Origin: Solwaraspora sp. WMMD792
GTDB taxonomy: Bacteria; Actinomycetota; Actinomycetes; Mycobacteriales; Micromonosporaceae
Reading direction: 5' to 3'
DNA: 64,000 nt
NCBI RefSeq assembly: GCF_029626105.1
Contig: NZ_JARUBH010000009.1
Location: 3,472,001 to 3,536,000, forward strand
Shown in pieces: positions 59,841 through 64,000 of the stretch. Every line of letters starts with the position of its first letter. The first letter of the stretch is position 1. Position numbers and translations under genes: made by a program. The notes beneath the pieces are model-generated. The model was not told where the DNA came from and did no database searches. It was given only the letters and a program-made list of their open reading frames with translations.

Positions 59841-59864
59841 GAGGGTTGACTTAGATCAACCCTC
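59841..59864 (-). terminator. Hairpin between the 59883 gene and the RHS gene
   Basis: GAGGGTTGA and TCAACCCTC pair across a 6-nt loop. It ends transcription of the gene at 59883-60461, so the RHS gene should use a promoter in 59744-59840. Confidence 0.6.
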
Positions 59865-59882
59865 GGCGATTTAATCCCGGGC

Positions 59883-60461
59883 TCAGTCGTCGGCCGGGTC
59901 ACCGACCGCTGCGGCGACCAGGTCGCGTACCCGCTGCTGGACAGCGGCCGGATCGGCGTCTGACACCACGGTCACGTTGCCGGCGTCGCCCGCCGGCTGG
60001 CCCTCGGCGATGAGTACGAAGTCGACCTGCGGGTAACGGCTGGCGTCCCCGGCCGTCGCGGCGGTCGGCGCCTCGCCGACGGCCAGGACCAGTTGACACT
60101 GGCTGCCGGCCAGACTGGCGAGGTATCCGGCGGCGTTGTCGGCGGTCTGCGGCCCGTTGACTTCGAGGAACTGCACCCTGGCCCGGGTCTGCAACGAGGC
60201 GTCCTGCATCCCGGCCCAGACCGGCGCGGCGGCCGGGTCGGTCACCCCGCCGGATCCGGTGAGCAGGCACGCGGTGACGTCACGGTACTCGCGGGCGCGG
60301 GGCTCCTCGGGATCGTCCGGCCACAGCACCACCGTCAGCAGCACCGCCACGACGACGACCAGCCCGGCACCGCCGGCCAGCAGGGCGATCCGCTTGCGCC
60401 GCTGTCCATCCTGGTGGTCCTGCGTCCGCTGCCCGTCCCGACCGCCCTTGCGCTTCGTCAC
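59883..60461 (-). CDS. Single-pass membrane protein with BMP-like sensor domain (192 aa)
   Basis: A basic N-terminus (1-23) precedes one membrane helix (IALLAGGAGLVVVVAVLLTV). The external part resembles the first lobe of BMP-type substrate-binding proteins (DVTACLLTGSGGVTDPAAAP, LAGSQCQLVLAVGEAPTAAT, YPQVDFVLIAEGQPAGDAGN), but it is shorter than a complete binding protein. No transporter genes are adjacent. It may sense a nucleoside-like ligand or be a structural relic. The gene is separate from the RHS gene by a hairpin. Confidence 0.75.
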   Translation of the reverse strand: MTKRKGGRDGQRTQDHQDGQRRKRIALLAGGAGLVVVVAVLLTVVLWPDDPEEPRAREYRDVTACLLTGSGGVTDPAAAPVWAGMQDASLQTRARVQFLEVNGPQTADNAAGYLASLAGSQCQLVLAVGEAPTAATAGDASRYPQVDFVLIAEGQPAGDAGNVTVVSDADPAAVQQRVRDLVAAAVGDPADD

Positions 60462-60475
60462 GCTCGCACCCTACC

Positions 60476-60593
60476 CGCCGGCACGGTCGCCACGACCGCC
60501 GACGCGTTCGGCCAGGTGCACAGCCAGCAGGTCAGCGGTGGTGGGCCGGCGCGTACCTACGACTACGACGGGTTGGGTCGGGCGGTGCGGCCG
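60476..60593 (+). repeat. Inverted 118-bp copy of RHS coding sequence
   Basis: This stretch is ~95% identical to the complement of 51224-51341 in the RHS gene. It would encode GTVATTADAFGQVHSQQ, then GGGPARTYDYDGLGRAVRP. Here it lies outside any gene, in opposite orientation. About six mismatches are visible by eye. It is an orphan RHS fragment, the usual by-product of recombination between RHS loci. Confidence 0.9.
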
Positions 60594-60632
60594 AGCCGGA
60601 ACGGCTCGACCGAATGCGCGCAGACCCCATGT

Positions 60633-63632
60633 TCAGTACATGTCGTACTCGGCCCGCGACAGCCGGAACCCATGACCACTGTGCTCGCTGTAGCATTCGA
60701 CACCGGACGGCTCGCTGATACAGACGACCGGGCCGGTCCGCAGCCCGTGGCCGTACTCCAGTACGAAGTCGTACTGACCGCCGGGGCCGTCGCCAGCGCA
60801 GAGGAAGTAGGAGTCACCGTCGGATTCGACCTGGACGGCGTGGCCATAGTCGAGTTCGCAGTCCGGCGGGGTCTGCACCGCCCATTCCTTGTCGACGATG
60901 TCACAGCGGGCTGCTTCGCCGTCGTACGCGGTGGCGGGGTCGAGCCGACAGATGATGTTGTGTGACGGGGCGGCGAAGATGACCGGATCGGTGATGACGG
61001 CGACGACCGGACCGGGGGGCGACGGCGACGGAAGCAGGGACGGCGGTTGCGACCCGACCGCTGGCGGCGGTGTCGGGCCGTACGCCCCCGGTTGGAACGC
61101 GGTCGGCGGAAGCGCGGTGCAGTAGCGTGCCATCGTCACCAGCGCGGTACTGGCGCGGGTCATGTCGCCGGCGCGCAGCCCGGCTTCGGCTTCGCGTGAC
61201 ATGCTCCCCAGCACCAGATCGGGGGTTGCCCGCGCGGCCATCGTCACGTCGGCTTCCCGGACGCCGTAGCTGCCGTCCATCACCTCGCTGAGACTTCGGG
61301 TGCGGGTCGCGTCGACCAGCGCGAGGCATGCCTCGGTCATCGCCACCGGCTCGGTGCCGGGGTCCGCCAGCCGGTCCAGTACGGCCTGTGGGACGGGCGT
61401 CGCCGCCGACGTGAACATGGCGGTGAACCAGACCGGAGTCCCGGCATACGCAAAGAACCCCATCGCGGTCAGGACGGGCAGGAACATCGCGAGGACCGCT
61501 GCTCGACGACGGGCCGGTGGTTCCTGACGCCGTTTGTTGGACATCCGATCGGTGACCGCCCGCAGCGACGATCCGGCCAGGACCGCCGTGCCGGTGCCGA
61601 GCGCCAGCACGGCGAACGCGAGCATCGACATGCCGCCGTTGGTCACCTCCGGCAGGTCTGATGACAAGATGCAATCGACCCCGGACGAGTCGACTCCGCA
61701 CAGCGCCAGACCCACGTGCAGGTAGACGAGCGGGACCGCTGCCAACGCCGGAATGACCATCCCCAGCAGACTCGCTGCCAGGACGACACCGGTGCGGCGG
61801 CGGCCACCAGCCGTCCAGCCGACGGTCGCGCCGGCGACGACAGCGACGGCACCGGCAACGGCGCTCAGCAGCAACAGCGCACCGATCAGGGCCGACTGCT
61901 CGCCGGTGACGTACGACTCGATCAGACTCCGTCTCAGCATCGGATAGACCGGCCATCCGGCGACGGCGAATCCGGCGGTGACCACGCCGCTCAGCACGAG
62001 CGCCGACAACAGCGGGGTACGGGGACCACGCCACACCACGACAAGGTAGGCACACGCCCACAGAATCGTCAGCTGCAGCGCCGGGTTCAACGCAATGGTG
62101 AACATGACCAGGGTCAGCGACCGCAGGCTCGGCACGCCGACGACGACCATCTCATTGACGAGGAACCAGAACGCCAGCCACAGCGCGACGAGGATCGCCG
62201 ACTGGAGCACCCCGATCCAGTAGGCACGGCGGCCGGCGTCGTGCCGCATCCGGGTCCACGCACCGAGCACCGTCCAGCGCAGGTAGACCAGGGTCATCAG
62301 CAACAGCAGCAGGGCGGTGGCCACACCGATCAGCGGCGCGGACCCGACGATCGGGCGCCAGCTGCCGACGAGCGGGAACGGCGGGGCAAGATACTGTGCG
62401 GCCAGGACACCACCGGTGAAGGCGACCGCGAACCGGCCGGTACGCGGCGGCGGTTCGCCGAGCACGACGCTGCCCTGCACCGCCCGCCACACCGCGCCGG
62501 TCACCACGGCGGCCACCAGACCACCGAACAGCAGGGCGACCAGCCAGCCCCGCACATGCACACTGCTGCTCGCGTCCACCAGCGTGAGGACGTAGTAGGC
62601 GGGTGGGTAGCCGAAGCCAAGGAGCAGGCCGACGGCTGCCCCCAACGCCGGGCTCAGCCGGTACACCCTGGGTGCTCCGTGCAGTACGGCGATCCGGTTA
62701 CGGATGCGCGGGTGGTGCACCGACCGCAGTTGCCAGCGCAGCCAGCCGAGTGGTGTGCGGCTGACGGGACGGTCGGGGATGGTCCGCAGCACCGCCACCA
62801 GGTCGTCGGGCGGGGCCGACCGGGCGACGTGCAGATCGGCGTAGTACTCACGGGTCCTCAGCACCGCGACACGGATCAGCCACATCATCACGATCAGCAC
62901 GGTCATCGGCCAGACCAGGCCGATCAGATCGGCTGGTCGTAGGGCGACGGCGACAGCCGACGGGACGCCGACCACGGCCAGGAAGGCCCACCAGACCGCG
63001 ATGGTCATCGACGTCAGGTCGACGTCCCGGTTCGCCAGGTGGCCCAGTTCGTGATCGAGCACCGCCCGCAGCGTGCGTTGCGTCTGGGGGGTGGCGCGCA
63101 GCAGACGTGCGTCGAGCAGGATTCGGTAGTGCCGGAGCCGCCCGAAGGTCCGGGCGAGACCGACCAGTGGTGCGACGCTCACATGGACCCGTACCCGATG
63201 TCCTGATGCGGCGACGGCCTCGCGGACCAGTGCCGCAGCAGACGTGGCGGCCATCGTGTCGAGTGGCAGGACTCCCCGGCGGAGCACCCACCAGGGGGTG
63301 GCCAGGTAGATGATGGCGGTGACGACCGCCAGGAGCACCCCGGGCACCACCAGGTACGCGGCGATACGCAGGTTCACGCCGTACTGGCAGCGGTCGAACG
63401 CGGCGACCAACGCCGCCGGCTCCACCGCTTCCACCGTCTCGTAGGCGCGGGCGCCGCACTGGAAGAGACTCGCCCCGAGGTCGGGCTGGTAGGCGACGCC
63501 GATCCAGTAGTAGGCATAGCCGGAGCTGACCAGTGCGGTCAGGATCAGCAGCAGGAACCGGCCGGCGGTGGCAGGTGGCAGCCGGAACGCGTCGGCGGCG
63601 GTGAGCGCCCGGCCGGGCTGGTTCCCGGTCAT
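60633..63632 (-). CDS. Large multi-pass membrane M48-type metallopeptidase (999 aa)
   Basis: The zinc motif HELGH is in LRAVLDHELGHLANRDVD (about residue 195), with a candidate third ligand in REYYADLHVA. Around it lie at least a dozen membrane helices, including two before the motif and ten or more in residues ~330-690. An external C-terminal domain (~700-999) holds a Pro-rich linker and a Cys-containing beta domain (HNIICRLDPATAYDGEAARC, then DSYFLCAGDGPGG). The M48 core resembles HtpX/Ste24-type peptidases, but the large extra membrane part is unusual. The ATG overlaps the stop of the upstream gene (63629-63632). Confidence 0.85.
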   Translation of the reverse strand: MTGNQPGRALTAADAFRLPPATAGRFLLLILTALVSSGYAYYWIGVAYQPDLGASLFQCGARAYETVEAVEPAALVAAFDRCQYGVNLRIAAYLVVPGVLLAVVTAIIYLATPWWVLRRGVLPLDTMAATSAAALVREAVAASGHRVRVHVSVAPLVGLARTFGRLRHYRILLDARLLRATPQTQRTLRAVLDHELGHLANRDVDLTSMTIAVWWAFLAVVGVPSAVAVALRPADLIGLVWPMTVLIVMMWLIRVAVLRTREYYADLHVARSAPPDDLVAVLRTIPDRPVSRTPLGWLRWQLRSVHHPRIRNRIAVLHGAPRVYRLSPALGAAVGLLLGFGYPPAYYVLTLVDASSSVHVRGWLVALLFGGLVAAVVTGAVWRAVQGSVVLGEPPPRTGRFAVAFTGGVLAAQYLAPPFPLVGSWRPIVGSAPLIGVATALLLLLMTLVYLRWTVLGAWTRMRHDAGRRAYWIGVLQSAILVALWLAFWFLVNEMVVVGVPSLRSLTLVMFTIALNPALQLTILWACAYLVVVWRGPRTPLLSALVLSGVVTAGFAVAGWPVYPMLRRSLIESYVTGEQSALIGALLLLSAVAGAVAVVAGATVGWTAGGRRRTGVVLAASLLGMVIPALAAVPLVYLHVGLALCGVDSSGVDCILSSDLPEVTNGGMSMLAFAVLALGTGTAVLAGSSLRAVTDRMSNKRRQEPPARRRAAVLAMFLPVLTAMGFFAYAGTPVWFTAMFTSAATPVPQAVLDRLADPGTEPVAMTEACLALVDATRTRSLSEVMDGSYGVREADVTMAARATPDLVLGSMSREAEAGLRAGDMTRASTALVTMARYCTALPPTAFQPGAYGPTPPPAVGSQPPSLLPSPSPPGPVVAVITDPVIFAAPSHNIICRLDPATAYDGEAARCDIVDKEWAVQTPPDCELDYGHAVQVESDGDSYFLCAGDGPGGQYDFVLEYGHGLRTGPVVCISEPSGVECYSEHSGHGFRLSRAEYDMY

Positions 63633-64000
63633 TTCCCGGTTGGATCTTCCATCAGTTTGGCTGCCAGGGTGATGGACAGCCGGGTGCCGGTGTCGGTGGA
63701 CAGACCGCAGCTGTGGGCCAGCTGCCTGGCAAGTTCGCCGACCGCCGCCGCCTCACCTGGGGTGAGCTTCGGCAACGGCGTGGCCTCGGCGGCCGGGGCC
63801 GCTGAGGTCAGCTGACGGGCGAGCCGACGGCTGGCCAGCCAGCGGCCCAGGTCGTTGATCTGGTGTTCGGCGTAGCCACTGAGGACATTAGTCGCTACCC
63901 CGTTGAGGATGATGAGGGCAAGGGACGCCACGAGCTGGCCTGCTTCGACGGCGCCGAACCCGAGGGCGGCGTCGCGGCCCTTGCCGAGCAGGATGCCGCG
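63629..64000 (-). CDS. Hypothetical protein upstream of the M48 gene, 5' end beyond the window
   Basis: The frame is open to the window edge and has a possible internal GTG start at 63931 (MASLALIILNGVATNVLSGY). Sequence upstream of that codon (ILLGKGRDAALGFGAVEAGQ) looks like real protein, so the true start probably lies outside. It contains a helix with alternating hydrophobic residues, then a helical region (LTPGEAAAVGELARQLAHSC). The stop overlaps the M48 start, so the two are coupled. No family is recognised. Confidence 0.6.
   Translation of the reverse strand, partial: RGILLGKGRDAALGFGAVEAGQLVASLALIILNGVATNVLSGYAEHQINDLGRWLASRRLARQLTSAAPAAEATPLPKLTPGEAAAVGELARQLAHSCGLSTDTGTRLSITLAAKLMEDPTGK

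Noticed and set aside
1-64000. Type III effector genes (cas10, csm, cmr) and tRNA or rRNA genes
   Set aside because: I looked for GGDD/HD motifs of Cas10, for other RAMP proteins apart from Cas6, and for RNA-gene cloverleaf patterns, and found none that I could support.

Overview
The window is high-GC DNA with GTG starts, tightly overlapping genes and actinobacterial gene families (SARP regulator, XRE/DUF5753 plus DUF397 pairs, GPP34, CBM2-tailed cellulase). It most resembles an actinomycete of the Micromonosporaceae type; that placement is inference from gene content and composition.

Region 1 (1-14.8 kb) is a defence island. It holds a truncated CARF-like gene, a membrane SAVED-domain protein, and three CRISPR arrays sharing nearly the same 36-bp repeat (ending ATTGAAAC). 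Each array follows a conserved 193-bp leader. An adaptation operon encodes a stand-alone reverse transcriptase, Cas1 and two different Cas2-like proteins. Between arrays 2 and 3 lies a ubiquitin-like conjugation cassette: a Ubl-E2 fusion, a JAB/JAMM peptidase and an E1. An unknown gene, an IS5-type insertion sequence and a decayed membrane-protein gene complete the island. No Cas10 or Csm/Cmr effector gene is in the window, but a Cas6 endoribonuclease gene sits 24 kb away at 37.5 kb.

Region 2 (14.9-27.8 kb) is a small biosynthetic cluster. A PRMT-like methyltransferase, a 2405-residue NRPS and an MFS exporter are translationally coupled on the minus strand, with a divergent SARP/NB-ARC/TPR regulator. 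The NRPS order is (degenerate C)-A(predicted Gly)-T-sulfotransferase-C-A-T-TE; the internal sulfotransferase is its unusual feature.

Region 3 (27.8-46.4 kb) is mixed. It contains an RHH regulator/DUF4097/ABC-2 transporter operon, a secreted ThuA-glucose dehydrogenase-CBM protein divergent from a GH5 cellulase with a CebR-like operator, cas6, a secreted C39-like protein, an ECF sigma factor between two related surface proteins, endonuclease V, GNAT proteins, GPP34, several small zinc-ribbon proteins and an XRE/DUF397 pair.

Region 4 (46.5-64 kb) is a polymorphic-toxin locus. A secreted 3590-residue RHS protein ends in a Lys-rich segment, a hydrophobic segment, a Hint domain and a PD-(D/E)XK-like toxin tip. 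It is followed by up to five small, visibly AT-richer candidate immunity genes. An inverted 118-bp copy of RHS coding sequence lies outside the gene. The window ends with a large membrane M48 peptidase and a partial upstream partner.
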